A DNA stretch of 64,000 nt from Ktedonobacter racemifer DSM 44963 (GCF_000178855.1 NZ_ADVG01000005.1:1116001-1180000), one strand, 5' to 3'; positions 19,337 to 29,124 are shown, counted from the first letter of the stretch. The notes: generated from the letters alone by a model not told the origin. Program-made: numbers and translations.

Positions 19337-20344
19337 ATGCGTGAGAAACGGGTCTATCTCTGGCAAAGTTCCACAGACCAGGACGAAGTTCAACGCTGCT
19401 GGTTTAATGACTTGAGTCATTGGCATAATAACGAGCTTGCACTCGCCATTCGGCAGGAGCTATACGATCAAGGTAGTGATACCGGGCAACATCGTCATGA
19501 AGACTTTTACGCCCTTTATATCGTGCGTAGTGGGCGCGGAATACATATAATCAACGGCCACCCCTATGGCATAACACGCGGTGATATCTACCTGATGCCC
19601 ATTGGGGCAATACATGCCTACCGCGATTACCATATGCTCGCGATAGACGCGTTCTATTTTCAGCCTCATATATTTCTGCCGGAGGAGCTGACCGCCCTTC
19701 GCGAGCTGGTTGGCTTCTGGCATCTACTGATTACGTTCGAGGAACATATAACAGACAATACCCATCCTGCTGAACGTCTTGAACACCGCCTCCATCTCTC
19801 GCCAGAGCGCCAGCGTCTCCTTGATGAGATGCTTGATGAACTCAATACAGAATATAGTTCCACGCGGCTAGCCTCAACTTTGCTGACACGTGGCCTCTTT
19901 TTTCGCCTGCTAGTGCGCCTCGCCTATTGGCAGGGTGAATACACTCAAGAACAAGTAAAGCAACACAGTAGCGCACAAGGCTTAGAGGGAGAGAAGCAAG
20001 CACTTTACGCAATTGGTATGAGCGGCGTCTTACGCATTTGCGAGGAACATTTCCATGAGCCACTAAGCGTATCGCGACTCGCAAGCCACCTGTTTCTCTC
20101 ACCGAGCCGTTTTAGCGAACTCTTCTTACGCGAGGTTGGGATGTCCCCGGCAGCCTACATCCGACGCCTACGCCTGGAACGCGCGCAGACCCTCTTGCGT
20201 AGCCGCACACTCACCTGTACTGAGATCGCGCACCAGGTCGGCTTTCGCGATAGAGCACAGCTTTCACGAGCTTTTCGCGACCTGTTTCACCTGTCGCCGA
20301 GCGCATACAGGGCCTCGTTTCGTTCAGTATCGAGGTCAGGCTAG
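19337..20344 (+). CDS. AraC-family regulator with cupin-like sensor
   Basis: About 335 residues. The N-terminal half is an AraC-type cupin ligand domain (HRHEDFYALYIVRSGRGIHIINGHPYGITRGDIYLMP). The C-terminal 100 residues hold two helix-turn-helix motifs (LSVSRLASHLFLSPSRFSELF and CTEIAHQVGFRDRAQLSRAF) ending in the family signature SPSAYR. It lies between a divergent PhyH gene and the downstream GH78-SDR-dehydratase genes, so it is a good candidate activator of sugar use genes. GAGG lies about 9 bases before the ATG; a GTG two codons earlier is an alternative. Confidence 0.92.
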   Translation: MREKRVYLWQSSTDQDEVQRCWFNDLSHWHNNELALAIRQELYDQGSDTGQHRHEDFYALYIVRSGRGIHIINGHPYGITRGDIYLMPIGAIHAYRDYHMLAIDAFYFQPHIFLPEELTALRELVGFWHLLITFEEHITDNTHPAERLEHRLHLSPERQRLLDEMLDELNTEYSSTRLASTLLTRGLFFRLLVRLAYWQGEYTQEQVKQHSSAQGLEGEKQALYAIGMSGVLRICEEHFHEPLSVSRLASHLFLSPSRFSELFLREVGMSPAAYIRRLRLERAQTLLRSRTLTCTEIAHQVGFRDRAQLSRAFRDLFHLSPSAYRASFRSVSRSG

Positions 20345-20454
20345 CAGAAAAAGCACGCTACAAACTGTAGACTCAGCTTTTTTCTCCTGTTGCTTGCCCG
20401 CATCTTTATGCGATATGATCAAGTATTCTGTAGAGATTGGAGTCACAAACAGCT

Positions 20455-23400
20455 ATGCAATTCTCGCCCGCAGCTAACTGGATCTGGGCAGAGGGGGAAG
20501 CCGCCCCACGTAATAAGTGGTATCGCTTCCGGCGCACATTCCAGTGCCCTGACAATGTCGCTCGCGCCAGGCTGCTCATCAGTGCCGATAGCCGTTATGA
20601 ATTGTACACAAATGGCACGTGGCTGGGAGTAGGACCCGGACGTGCCTATCCCTGGAACTACAGTTACGATGAATATGACCTCACCGCTCAATTGCAACCC
20701 GGGGCAGAGAACATCCTGGGCATGCTCGTTGTGCATTGGGGAGATCATACCTTCCAATATATCCGTGGGCGAGGGGGACTCCTGTGTGAGCTCATCCTTG
20801 AGCTGCACGATGGAACAGCCATCCATATCGGCAGCGATGACACCTGGCAGGTTGCCCCAGAGGAGGCCATGCGTGCACAGACGCCTCGCATCTCACTTCA
20901 ACAAGGGTACGAAGAACAGTACGACGCCCGCCACACCGAACCCGACTGGCTCACAACGGTCTATAATGCGCATCACTGGTCGATGGCCAGAATCATTGGA
21001 CCAGTTGGGAGTGCGCCCTGGACAGACTTGCAGGAACGCAGTATTCCTTTCTTGAGTTGTGATGATGTTGCTCCCGTTCGTGTCCTGGCCGCCGAACTGG
21101 CCCGTCCACGAGCCGGGTATCGCTGGACGTTTGACCTGCGTCACTATTTTGATCTTGCGCGCGACGGCATTCGCGCCAATCCTCCTGAGATCTCAGGCCA
21201 TGCCTTTGCGACCGAGATTATTGCAGAACACCCCTGCACAATAACGATCTCTTCTCCTGGAGACTATGAAGCCAATGTCTGCGTGTTGCGTGGACAGCGC
21301 ATTGGTGAGCTTCCCGCAACCGTGGAGCTACACCAGGGGAAAAATCTGTTCGTTATTACCGGCACTCCCTGGCCAGCACTTTATTTTGCCACCGAAGAAC
21401 AATTAACCTTCGATGCCTCTCGCCTCACAACGTCGACCAGGACAACGCCCTGTCCCTGGGCCTTTCTTGGCCCCTTCGACACCCACACATCAATAAGAAA
21501 CCAGCTCATGCAAGCCAAACACGTTGAAGAGTTGCCAACGCTTCCGGTACATCCACTCACCGAGGCCGATAACCTGGAGGACATTTACCTGCTCACCAGC
21601 CAGCAGCACTTTCTCTTGCCTGCCAGCGGCTTCTGTGATCCTGCCATCGCCGGGCCTCAGCCGCGTCAAGCGCTCCCCGAGCTCACAGCTCCTATCATCG
21701 AACATCCAGCGCACCTGCTGCACCAGAACACTCTCACGACCACGCTCTTACCCCAGACAGAAGGGGATACCCACCTGGTGATCGATTTTGGGCGGGAGCT
21801 GGTTGGCTACCTGCTCTTCGAGCTTGACGCGCCCGAAGGCACCATTATCGACGCCAATCTGTTTGAAGGCATTGATGAAGGCGGCATTTTCTGGACGCAG
21901 TATCTGCGCAACAGTCTACGCTATATTTGCCGCCAGGGGAGACAAACCTTTCGCTCACACGTCCGGCGCGGCTTTCGCTACCTCTCGCTCACCGTGCGGG
22001 CCGATGCTCCGGTAAAGATTTACAACGTGCGCTGTCTCCAGAGCACCTATCCTGTGGAAGAGCGAGGACGTTTCGCCTGTAGCGACGCGCTCTTGACCCA
22101 GATCTGGCAGGTCGCCGCCTATACAGTTCAGTTATGTATGGAGGATACCTATACCGATTGCCCAGCCTACGAGCAGACCTTCTGGGTGGGTGATGCACGC
22201 AACTCAGCCCTCGTCAATGCCGTGGCCTTTGGAGCTTATGAACTCACCGAGCACTGCTTGCGCCTCACCGCCGAATCGCTCTCACCCAATATCGACCGCA
22301 TCAAACCACCCCGTGTGCTCAATCGCCCTGGCCTGGCGGTCAGCCATGCCGCCAGTGGCTGGTTCGATGAAATTCCAATGTGGACCTTCCTCTGGCTCTG
22401 GAATGTCCAGGAGCACTATCACCTGACCGGGGACCTCACAGCCCTGCAAGAACTCTACCCAGCGGTACGCGAATGCCTCTCACGCATCCTCAGCTTCTTA
22501 ACCGAAAGGGACCTGGTCGACATTCCTGATGTCTGGAACCTTGTCGACTGGTCCGCCATGGACCTGGTCCGCTATGGCGAGGTTACTAGCAGTAATGCAC
22601 TCCTGGTCGAAAGCCTGCGCCGAGCCGCTAGCATGGCCAAAATTCTGCTCGCCAATGCAGATACGCAAGATATGGTTCAGCTTCAAGCCGAGGCAGAGCA
22701 GTATCGGACAATGGCAGAGCGTGTGTATCAGGCCATCAATCGCTATTGCTGGTCGGAGGAGCAGGGGGCATATGTGGACACCTTGCGCGATGAGAAGGCC
22801 TATACCCGCCATCAGGACCGCCTGGATAAAGAGGGTGTAGACCTGCAAACCTTTCTGCTGGCTAGCCGTGTCAGCGAGCCAACAAACACCCTGGTCCTAC
22901 TCTGCAATTGCGCTCCTCCAGAGCGTGTGAGCAAGATCTTCCCCCTGGTACAGAAGGCAGGAGAAGGAAAGTTTATTGGGAGTAATCCAGGCGAGGCTCC
23001 CTCCTGGCCCGCCGAGAAGGTGGTCCCGGTTGGCAGTCCCTGGTTCCTGTTCTTTACCCTGGAGACGCTTCTGGCACAGAATGAAGTTGAGCTGGCAATT
23101 CGTATCATTCGCGAGCAATGGGGGCGTATGCTGGAAAAAGGGGCCACCACATTCTGGGAAACCTTCCCCGCGGAAACTGGTGAGCACTGGAGCCGCAGCC
23201 TCTGCCACGGCTGGTCGGCTGCTCCTGCCTACTTCCTCTCTACCCTCGTCCTGGGTGTCTCACCAATTACGCCCGGCTATGAACGAGTACGCATCGCTCC
23301 ACGCCACTGCGGCCTGACGTGGGCCAATGGGTATGTGCCTACGCCTCGGGGCGACATCGCAGTAGAGTGGAAACAGATCGATGACGCCTGGGAAGTTCAA

Positions 23401-23559
23401 GTACACCTGCCCGACGGCATCACTGGCGAGCTACAATTTGATGAGGGAACAAGCCTGCAACACCTTACTGGAACTCAGGGTGAACTTGAACAGAGAGACG
23501 GGGCCACCCTCGTTACCCTACACCAGGGAGGCACAACTCGCTATCGCGCGACAAAATAA
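20455..23559 (+). CDS. Alpha-L-rhamnosidase-like glycoside hydrolase (GH78 type)
   Basis: About 1034 residues, no signal peptide. N-terminal beta-sandwich domains (residues about 10-300: WIWAEGE, YELYTNGTWLGVGPGR, DEYDLTAQL) precede the (alpha/alpha)6 catalytic barrel, whose active-site region reads DTYTDCPAYEQTFWVGDARN, equivalent to the DCPxRExxGWxGDA block of GH78 enzymes, with the acidic residues kept. A C-terminal beta domain follows (SPITPGYERVRIAP). The enzyme would release L-rhamnose from plant or microbial glycans. It starts an operon with the SDR and IlvD/Edd genes (37- and 38-base gaps). Start choice between this ATG and a TTG at 20437 is uncertain. Confidence 0.87.
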   Translation: MQFSPAANWIWAEGEAAPRNKWYRFRRTFQCPDNVARARLLISADSRYELYTNGTWLGVGPGRAYPWNYSYDEYDLTAQLQPGAENILGMLVVHWGDHTFQYIRGRGGLLCELILELHDGTAIHIGSDDTWQVAPEEAMRAQTPRISLQQGYEEQYDARHTEPDWLTTVYNAHHWSMARIIGPVGSAPWTDLQERSIPFLSCDDVAPVRVLAAELARPRAGYRWTFDLRHYFDLARDGIRANPPEISGHAFATEIIAEHPCTITISSPGDYEANVCVLRGQRIGELPATVELHQGKNLFVITGTPWPALYFATEEQLTFDASRLTTSTRTTPCPWAFLGPFDTHTSIRNQLMQAKHVEELPTLPVHPLTEADNLEDIYLLTSQQHFLLPASGFCDPAIAGPQPRQALPELTAPIIEHPAHLLHQNTLTTTLLPQTEGDTHLVIDFGRELVGYLLFELDAPEGTIIDANLFEGIDEGGIFWTQYLRNSLRYICRQGRQTFRSHVRRGFRYLSLTVRADAPVKIYNVRCLQSTYPVEERGRFACSDALLTQIWQVAAYTVQLCMEDTYTDCPAYEQTFWVGDARNSALVNAVAFGAYELTEHCLRLTAESLSPNIDRIKPPRVLNRPGLAVSHAASGWFDEIPMWTFLWLWNVQEHYHLTGDLTALQELYPAVRECLSRILSFLTERDLVDIPDVWNLVDWSAMDLVRYGEVTSSNALLVESLRRAASMAKILLANADTQDMVQLQAEAEQYRTMAERVYQAINRYCWSEEQGAYVDTLRDEKAYTRHQDRLDKEGVDLQTFLLASRVSEPTNTLVLLCNCAPPERVSKIFPLVQKAGEGKFIGSNPGEAPSWPAEKVVPVGSPWFLFFTLETLLAQNEVELAIRIIREQWGRMLEKGATTFWETFPAETGEHWSRSLCHGWSAAPAYFLSTLVLGVSPITPGYERVRIAPRHCGLTWANGYVPTPRGDIAVEWKQIDDAWEVQVHLPDGITGELQFDEGTSLQHLTGTQGELEQRDGATLVTLHQGGTTRYRATK

Positions 23560-23596
23560 AAAAGACAAGCAAAACAGCCAATGAAGGAGGAAACAT

Positions 23597-24406
23597 GTGA
23601 ATACATTTGCAGGGAAAGCCGTGCTTGTTACCGGGGCCGGGACAGGGATCGGCTATGCACTCTGCCAGGCCTTCGCCAGCGAGGGCGCCGCGGTCGCCTT
23701 AAATGATATCGACCCGGATCTCTGCGCGAGGGCCGCACAGCAGATAAACAGCGCAGTGGGAGCCGAGCGAGTCGCGCCCTACGCGGGCGATATCGCCGAT
23801 GTAGAGGCCATCCGCAGCATCTTTCAACGCTTTACCGAAGCCGCTGGCAGGCTGGATATTGTGATCGCGAATGCTGGCATCACCAACTATGGGAACTTCC
23901 TTACCTATACGCCCGATGCCTTCGACCGTCTGACCAGCGTCAACCTGCGCGGAAGTTTCTTTACCGCCCAGACCGCCGCCAACAGTATGATCAAGGCCCG
24001 CATTCCTGGTCGCATTATTTTGATGTCTTCAGTCACTGGCATTCAAGCTCACGCGAACTTGGAGGGATATGGCATTACCAAGGCAGGCATCCGCATGATG
24101 GCGCGAGGAATCGCGCTGGACCTGGGGAAGTATGGCATTACCGTCAACGCCATCTGTCCGGGGGCGACGCTCACGGAACGCACCCTCCTGGATGACCCCA
24201 ACTATGAAGCGAACTGGGCCGGTGTGACGCCAACAGGACGCGTGGGAAATGTCGAGGATATTGTCGCCGCCGCCCTCTATCTCGCCTCGCCCCAGGCGCG
24301 CCATGTTACCGGGCAGACCCTGGTCGTCGATGGTGGCTGGACCCTGCAGAGCCCCCTACCCAGCGCACATCCAGACCTGCCCGAGTATTCTTCCCAATTG
24401 CGATAG
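23597..24406 (+). CDS. SDR-family dehydrogenase (sugar dehydrogenase-like)
   Basis: A 269-residue classical short-chain dehydrogenase: TGAGTGIG cofactor motif, ANAG (VIANAGITNYG), catalytic Ser in LMSSVTG and YGITK, and C-terminal VTGQTLVVDGGW. The GTG start is embedded in ATGTGA, 6 bases after AAGGAGG. Given its place between a rhamnosidase and an IlvD/Edd homologue, an L-rhamnose (or related sugar) 1-dehydrogenase role in a non-phosphorylating pathway is likely, but this is inferred from context. Confidence 0.9.
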   Translation: MNTFAGKAVLVTGAGTGIGYALCQAFASEGAAVALNDIDPDLCARAAQQINSAVGAERVAPYAGDIADVEAIRSIFQRFTEAAGRLDIVIANAGITNYGNFLTYTPDAFDRLTSVNLRGSFFTAQTAANSMIKARIPGRIILMSSVTGIQAHANLEGYGITKAGIRMMARGIALDLGKYGITVNAICPGATLTERTLLDDPNYEANWAGVTPTGRVGNVEDIVAAALYLASPQARHVTGQTLVVDGGWTLQSPLPSAHPDLPEYSSQLR

Positions 24407-24444
24407 ATGCACCACCAGTAGAGCAAGCAAAGGAGCGAAAAACA

Positions 24445-26181
24445 GTGCCGATAGATCCGAAAAAACTACGTAGTCAGCGCCTACGGGCGGTCAATCACCA
24501 GGGCGATGCCTTGCGTATGGGCATGAACTGGACCGAGGAAGACCTGGGCAAGCCCCAGGTGCTTGTCGATAGTGCCTATGGCATGGGACATCCAGGCACC
24601 TTTCATTTTCGCTCGCTCGTCGAGGAGGTCAGTAATGGCGTCTTTGAGGCGGGCGGCAAGCCAGGGGTTTTCACCGTCAGCGACATCTGCGATGGCGTCG
24701 CCCAGGCGCACGCGGGGATGTCTTACTCCCTGGTATCGCGCGATATCATGGCGGCCATGATCGAGATCCATGCCCTTGGACACCCGCACGACGGCATGGT
24801 CCTGGTCTCTGGTAATGATAAGTCTGTGCCCGCACACCTGCTGGCCATCGCGCGTTGCAACCTGCCCGCCATTCATCTCCCCGGAGGCACGCAACTTAAC
24901 GCCCCCGATTATGTGACCTCGAATCATCTCTGGCCCATGGGCATGGCGGTCGAACGCGGCGAACTCCCCAGGGAGGACTTTGAGCAAGCGGAGCATGGAG
25001 CCTGCCCCACCTGTGGGGCCTGCCAATTTATGGGCAGTGCCAGCACAGGTCAGGTCATCTCCGAGGCGCTGGGTCTGGCCCTGCCTGGCTCGGCCCTTGT
25101 GCCAGCGCCCCTCACCCAGTTGCTGCGCTATGCCCGAGCCACGGGGAAGCAACTCCTCAGACTGATTGAGGAAGAGATCACGCCTCGCCGCATCCTGACG
25201 CGCGAGGCCTTTGAGAACGCTATCATCATTCACGCAGCCGTGGGTGGCTCAACGAATATGCTCCTGCACCTGCCACTCATCGCACGTGAGGCTGGCGTCG
25301 ATATTAGCATCGACGACTTTGATCATATTCATCGCCAGGTCCCTGTGCTAGCCAACGTTAAGACCACCGGGCGCTACCCGGTCGAGTATTTCTGGTATGC
25401 AGGTGGAGTGCCAGCCGTCATGCTTGAACTGCGCGACATGCTGCACCTGGATTGTCTGACCGTCACCGGCAAGACTGTGGGAGAGAACCTGGAAGAGATA
25501 GAACACAGCCGCTTCTTCGCTGAGCGCATTGGCTACCTGCACAACGTCAAGGTCTCGCGCCGTGAAGTGCTGCGCCCGCGCTCAGATCCCTTTGGTCCCG
25601 ATGGGGGGATCGCGGTGCTACGCGGCAACCTGGCCCCGGGAGGAGCCGTCATTAAGGCCTTTGCGGTTCCTAAAGAGATGCACATTCATACTGGACCCGC
25701 ACGAGTCTTTGACTTTGAAGGCGAGGCCCTGGCCGCCCTGCGCGAGCGCAAGATCATCCCTGGCGATGTTGTCGTCATTCGCTATGAGGGGCCACGGGCT
25801 AATGGCATGCCCGAGATGTATTTTGCCTCGACCCTCATCGCCGACGATCCCGTGCTCAACACCACTACAGCCCTGATTACGGATGGACGCTTCTCTGGCG
25901 CCATGAAGGGTCCGTGTGTGGGACATATTACGCCCGAGGCCCTCGATGGTGGTCCTATCGCGCTTATTGGAGAGGGCGACCTGATCGAGATTCATATTCC
26001 CGAACGGCGACTGGCAATTGTGGGTGTCCAGGGGCAACCACTCCCCCAGGAGCAGATAGCGAGTATCCTGAGCGAGCGTCGCGCGCACTGGACGCCACCT
26101 GCATCCCGCCACAGCAGCGGCATTCTTTCACTCTATGCACGGGTCGCACGCGGCGCCTCTGAAGGCGCCTCCATGACATAA
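24445..26181 (+). CDS. IlvD/Edd-family dehydratase homologue with altered cluster ligands
   Basis: 578 residues, the normal length for dihydroxy-acid and sugar-acid dehydratases. Family blocks are clear: CDGVAQAHAGMSYSLVSRD, ACPTCGACQFMGSAST, GGSTNMLLHLPLIAREAG and TDGRFSGAMKGPCVGHITPEA. Oddly, the first cluster Cys (CNxH in relatives) is replaced in GTFHF and the second (GCDK) reads GNDK; only the Cys of the TCGACQ block remains. So the usual 2Fe-2S ligand set is incomplete and the chemistry may differ. GTG start after AAGGAG. By context it would dehydrate an aldonate such as L-rhamnonate. Confidence 0.85.
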   Translation: MPIDPKKLRSQRLRAVNHQGDALRMGMNWTEEDLGKPQVLVDSAYGMGHPGTFHFRSLVEEVSNGVFEAGGKPGVFTVSDICDGVAQAHAGMSYSLVSRDIMAAMIEIHALGHPHDGMVLVSGNDKSVPAHLLAIARCNLPAIHLPGGTQLNAPDYVTSNHLWPMGMAVERGELPREDFEQAEHGACPTCGACQFMGSASTGQVISEALGLALPGSALVPAPLTQLLRYARATGKQLLRLIEEEITPRRILTREAFENAIIIHAAVGGSTNMLLHLPLIAREAGVDISIDDFDHIHRQVPVLANVKTTGRYPVEYFWYAGGVPAVMLELRDMLHLDCLTVTGKTVGENLEEIEHSRFFAERIGYLHNVKVSRREVLRPRSDPFGPDGGIAVLRGNLAPGGAVIKAFAVPKEMHIHTGPARVFDFEGEALAALRERKIIPGDVVVIRYEGPRANGMPEMYFASTLIADDPVLNTTTALITDGRFSGAMKGPCVGHITPEALDGGPIALIGEGDLIEIHIPERRLAIVGVQGQPLPQEQIASILSERRAHWTPPASRHSSGILSLYARVARGASEGASMT

Positions 26182-26229
26182 ACATCTCCTTTCAACCCTG
26201 ACATGGATCAAGGAACACGCACACGCTTC

Positions 26230-29001
26230 TTACTCAGAAGGCTCACGCTGCGATTGAGGAAGTACAATTGCCTCTAAGTCAGCATCTGTCGTACGCTGCT
26301 GGGTCTGGAGCACCTGGAGGAAGGCGCGTATAACAGCCGGGTCGAAGCGTGTTCCTGCACAGCTCACTAGCTTCTGGCAGATCGCGGTCTCGCTTCTGGC
26401 AGTGGAGCATAAGCACAAAGTATCATAGGCATCGACAACGGCCACGATACGGGCCGCTAGGGGAATCGCCTCCCCACACAGACCATGAGGATAGCCCAGT
26501 CCATCCCAACGCGCATGATGCGCTTCTATAGCTGGAGCTACAAGCGAGAAGATATCGCCAGCCTCCGCCACAATCGCCTTTCCATAGGCTGTATGTTTAC
26601 ACAGGTCAGTAGCATTTGCTTCCTGCCTTAATGGGCAAGTATCAGCCAGCGCCAGCATGCCGATGTCATGTAGCATAGCTGTCAGGCGCGTCACGAGCAC
26701 CATGCTACCAGCGGATTGCATATTTCTGGCCACCATCACCGCAAGCGAGGCGATGCGCTGCCCCTGCTCGTAGAGCTGTGGGTCCTTTACCATTAATAGC
26801 CCTAGCAAGGCATGTGTCTGTAAGCTGGCCATACTGGCCACCGGGCCAGTATGGGTTACCGGGGAAGATAGAGCGCCTGTATCCAGCCCGGCGATACGTA
26901 CACAATTGCGCCCCCCCTGCTTCGCCTGGTACATCAAACGATCAGCGGCTTCAAGCAACGTGCCCCGGTTAGCACCGTGGAATGGATATAAGACAACACC
27001 GGTACTCGCCGTCAGGCGCACATACACCGGAGGGCTATGCTCATTTGGACTCCAGGCATGTAATGCCTGCTGAAGCTGAACACGAACATGCTCAGCAAGT
27101 TCGCCTGCCTGCAACAGCGAGATGTTGGGCGCAATCACGACAAACTCTTCGCCTCCATAGCGACCCACAACGGCCTGGGGCGATACCGCCTGGCGCAAAT
27201 TTTCGCCCACCTCGTGCAAGAAAAAATCGCCCGCTTGATGACCCCAGGTATCATTGACATGCTTAAAACTATCCAGGTCAATAAACAGAAGCGCACATGT
27301 CTCGCCCCGCTCTCGACTCTGTGCTAACAGCTCATCGAGCGCGTTCATCAAAGCGCGATGGTTGGGCAGCCCGGTCACCGGATCAGTCACGGCTAATTGT
27401 GCATGCTGCCGGAAGAGCGTATCGCGTTCTTGTAGCAGCGCTTGTTGCCTCTGGGCGAGAATAATCTTCTCATCATAGGCCTTTTGCAGCTGACTTCGTA
27501 GCGTACGAGCATAATCATTTTTCGCGTGCAGGTCATAGGTGAGCCGCCACTGGCGAGGCAATTCAGCCCCCAGCCATCCCAGAAGCAGCACCACACCAGT
27601 AAAGGAGGCAATCGTAAACGTCCAGTGCGAGGGCGAAAGCAGATGAGGTATCCAGGAAGAGGTGAGAACAAGGATACCACCCAACAAGGTCGTCAGCACA
27701 CCCACCACAGTCACACCAAGGACGCGCCCCATGATTCGCCAGGGCACTCTTCTCTGGCGCTCGCGCAAGCGAAGAAATGCCCGTGGCCTGGTAATACATG
27801 TCCAGATGAGGAGTCCGTACAGCAGCAGAGTCGCCATCGACCAGATAACAGCCGCAAGGGCCTGCAGGACCACATTCACAATCTTCCCAGGAAGAGCTAT
27901 CCATGCAGAGGGGCTGGAGAAACTATAAAGAGGAACATAGATGAGGGAAAATATCAGGCCGCACAGCAGCGCCAGCGTCAGAACGCTAGCGAAGGGGGCC
28001 CCTTTCCAGGAGAGACGACCAATACCCCTTGGCAAAAGGCGATCATAGGCCATGAATATCAACATACGCGAACAGACCAGGAAAACGGCGATAGAGATAG
28101 CAATTTGACAGAAGCCTAACAGGATGAGAAAGAGGGCGCCAGCCTGGGGGCCAAAACTATTTTGTACCGCGAGCAGCATGGCATCAAACGCCTCTACATG
28201 TTCATATGGGACGACGACCAGGACACCAAAGGTAGCAATGACATACGCTACGAAGATCAGGGCACACGCCCACCAGATAAAGCGTCCCGTCCGCATTCGT
28301 GCCTCGTCATTATCGTCACACACCTCTTTGCCCATGATAAAAGGCCAGTCGACACCCATAAAAGCCCACATGACAATGCCATAGATCCCAATGTGTTGTC
28401 TGATAGAAGGCCAGCCATGCCACACTGGCCAGGTGGCATGAAAGGGATGCCCCTGCCACAACCACCACATACCCGCCGCTCCAACGGCAAGGAACAATGA
28501 GATATAGAGGCCAGCCCCCAGCAGCAACATATGTTTAAGATAACGTAATGGCACCAGCGCAAGCGCGGCACAGAACAACACCAGGAACATCTGGGCACAG
28601 TAGAGTGTCAAAGGATTATCAAACCAGTGAGGCTCAAAATCCGTAATAAGAATCAGCGCTCCTTGTAAAATAGTCAGGATCACAAAAACACCATATAAGC
28701 AGGTAAAGGCGCCAGTGATCTCACCCCAGCGCAGACCACCCAACTTTCTAATCCAGATATAGTGCCCTCCATGAAATGAGAGATGTACCGATAGCCAGCG
28801 AGAGACATAAGCTGAGGGGAGCAGAAAACAGAGGCCAATCAGCCAGTAGCTAAAGGTCTCCAACGTCCCTGTCTGCACAGAGTTGACACACAAGAAATAG
28901 AGGACAATCAACACCGACATAGCAGCGAGATCGCGAGCGCGCAACTCTTGAGGAAGTTTCTGTTTTTCTGGTGCTTCTCTTATTTCATCTCCAGCAAGCA
29001 T
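26230..29001 (-). CDS. Amino-acid-permease-like membrane protein fused to GGDEF and HD-GYP domains
   Basis: 923 residues. Residues about 20-500 form about 12 membrane helices with APC-superfamily character (charged pore region WAFMGVDWPFIMGKEVCDD). A coiled-coil stretch (about 500-545) leads to a GGDEF domain with TDPVTGLPNHR, FIDLDSFKHVND and active site GGEEF; the inhibitory RxxD site is absent. The C-terminal domain (about 735-900) is HD-GYP type, with LHDIGML and HHARWDGLGYPHGL. This pairs a likely transporter or transporter-derived sensor with both synthesis and breakdown modules for cyclic-di-GMP. GAGG lies about 11 bases upstream of the ATG. Confidence 0.9.
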   Translation of the reverse strand: MLAGDEIREAPEKQKLPQELRARDLAAMSVLIVLYFLCVNSVQTGTLETFSYWLIGLCFLLPSAYVSRWLSVHLSFHGGHYIWIRKLGGLRWGEITGAFTCLYGVFVILTILQGALILITDFEPHWFDNPLTLYCAQMFLVLFCAALALVPLRYLKHMLLLGAGLYISLFLAVGAAGMWWLWQGHPFHATWPVWHGWPSIRQHIGIYGIVMWAFMGVDWPFIMGKEVCDDNDEARMRTGRFIWWACALIFVAYVIATFGVLVVVPYEHVEAFDAMLLAVQNSFGPQAGALFLILLGFCQIAISIAVFLVCSRMLIFMAYDRLLPRGIGRLSWKGAPFASVLTLALLCGLIFSLIYVPLYSFSSPSAWIALPGKIVNVVLQALAAVIWSMATLLLYGLLIWTCITRPRAFLRLRERQRRVPWRIMGRVLGVTVVGVLTTLLGGILVLTSSWIPHLLSPSHWTFTIASFTGVVLLLGWLGAELPRQWRLTYDLHAKNDYARTLRSQLQKAYDEKIILAQRQQALLQERDTLFRQHAQLAVTDPVTGLPNHRALMNALDELLAQSRERGETCALLFIDLDSFKHVNDTWGHQAGDFFLHEVGENLRQAVSPQAVVGRYGGEEFVVIAPNISLLQAGELAEHVRVQLQQALHAWSPNEHSPPVYVRLTASTGVVLYPFHGANRGTLLEAADRLMYQAKQGGRNCVRIAGLDTGALSSPVTHTGPVASMASLQTHALLGLLMVKDPQLYEQGQRIASLAVMVARNMQSAGSMVLVTRLTAMLHDIGMLALADTCPLRQEANATDLCKHTAYGKAIVAEAGDIFSLVAPAIEAHHARWDGLGYPHGLCGEAIPLAARIVAVVDAYDTLCLCSTARSETAICQKLVSCAGTRFDPAVIRAFLQVLQTQQRTTDADLEAIVLPQSQREPSE
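26829..26854. repeat. 11-bp palindrome in the GGDEF/HD-GYP linker
   Basis: Arms 26829-26839 and 26844-26854 are perfect complements with loop ACCG. It lies in the coding linker between the GGDEF and HD-GYP domains (residues reading SPVTHTGPVASMAS) and keeps the frame. Confidence 0.65.
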
Positions 29002-29024
29002 AGAAGGATATCCTCATGTGTATA

Positions 29025-29052
29025 AGCTCGTCTCCAACTGTGGAGACGAGCT
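29025..29052 (-). terminator. Hairpin after the Tyr/His-rich secreted peptide gene
   Basis: 12-bp perfect stem (29025-29036 with 29041-29052, loop ACTG), about 70 bases downstream of the small secreted gene and just upstream of the permease-GGDEF gene on the same strand. No U tract follows, so terminator function is probable but not certain. Confidence 0.55.
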
Positions 29053-29124
29053 ACCTTCATCCCTTGATCCCAACAGCGCGCAAACCATGTTGAGCTGCCC
29101 CTTCACGCTGCATGTGCGCGTACA

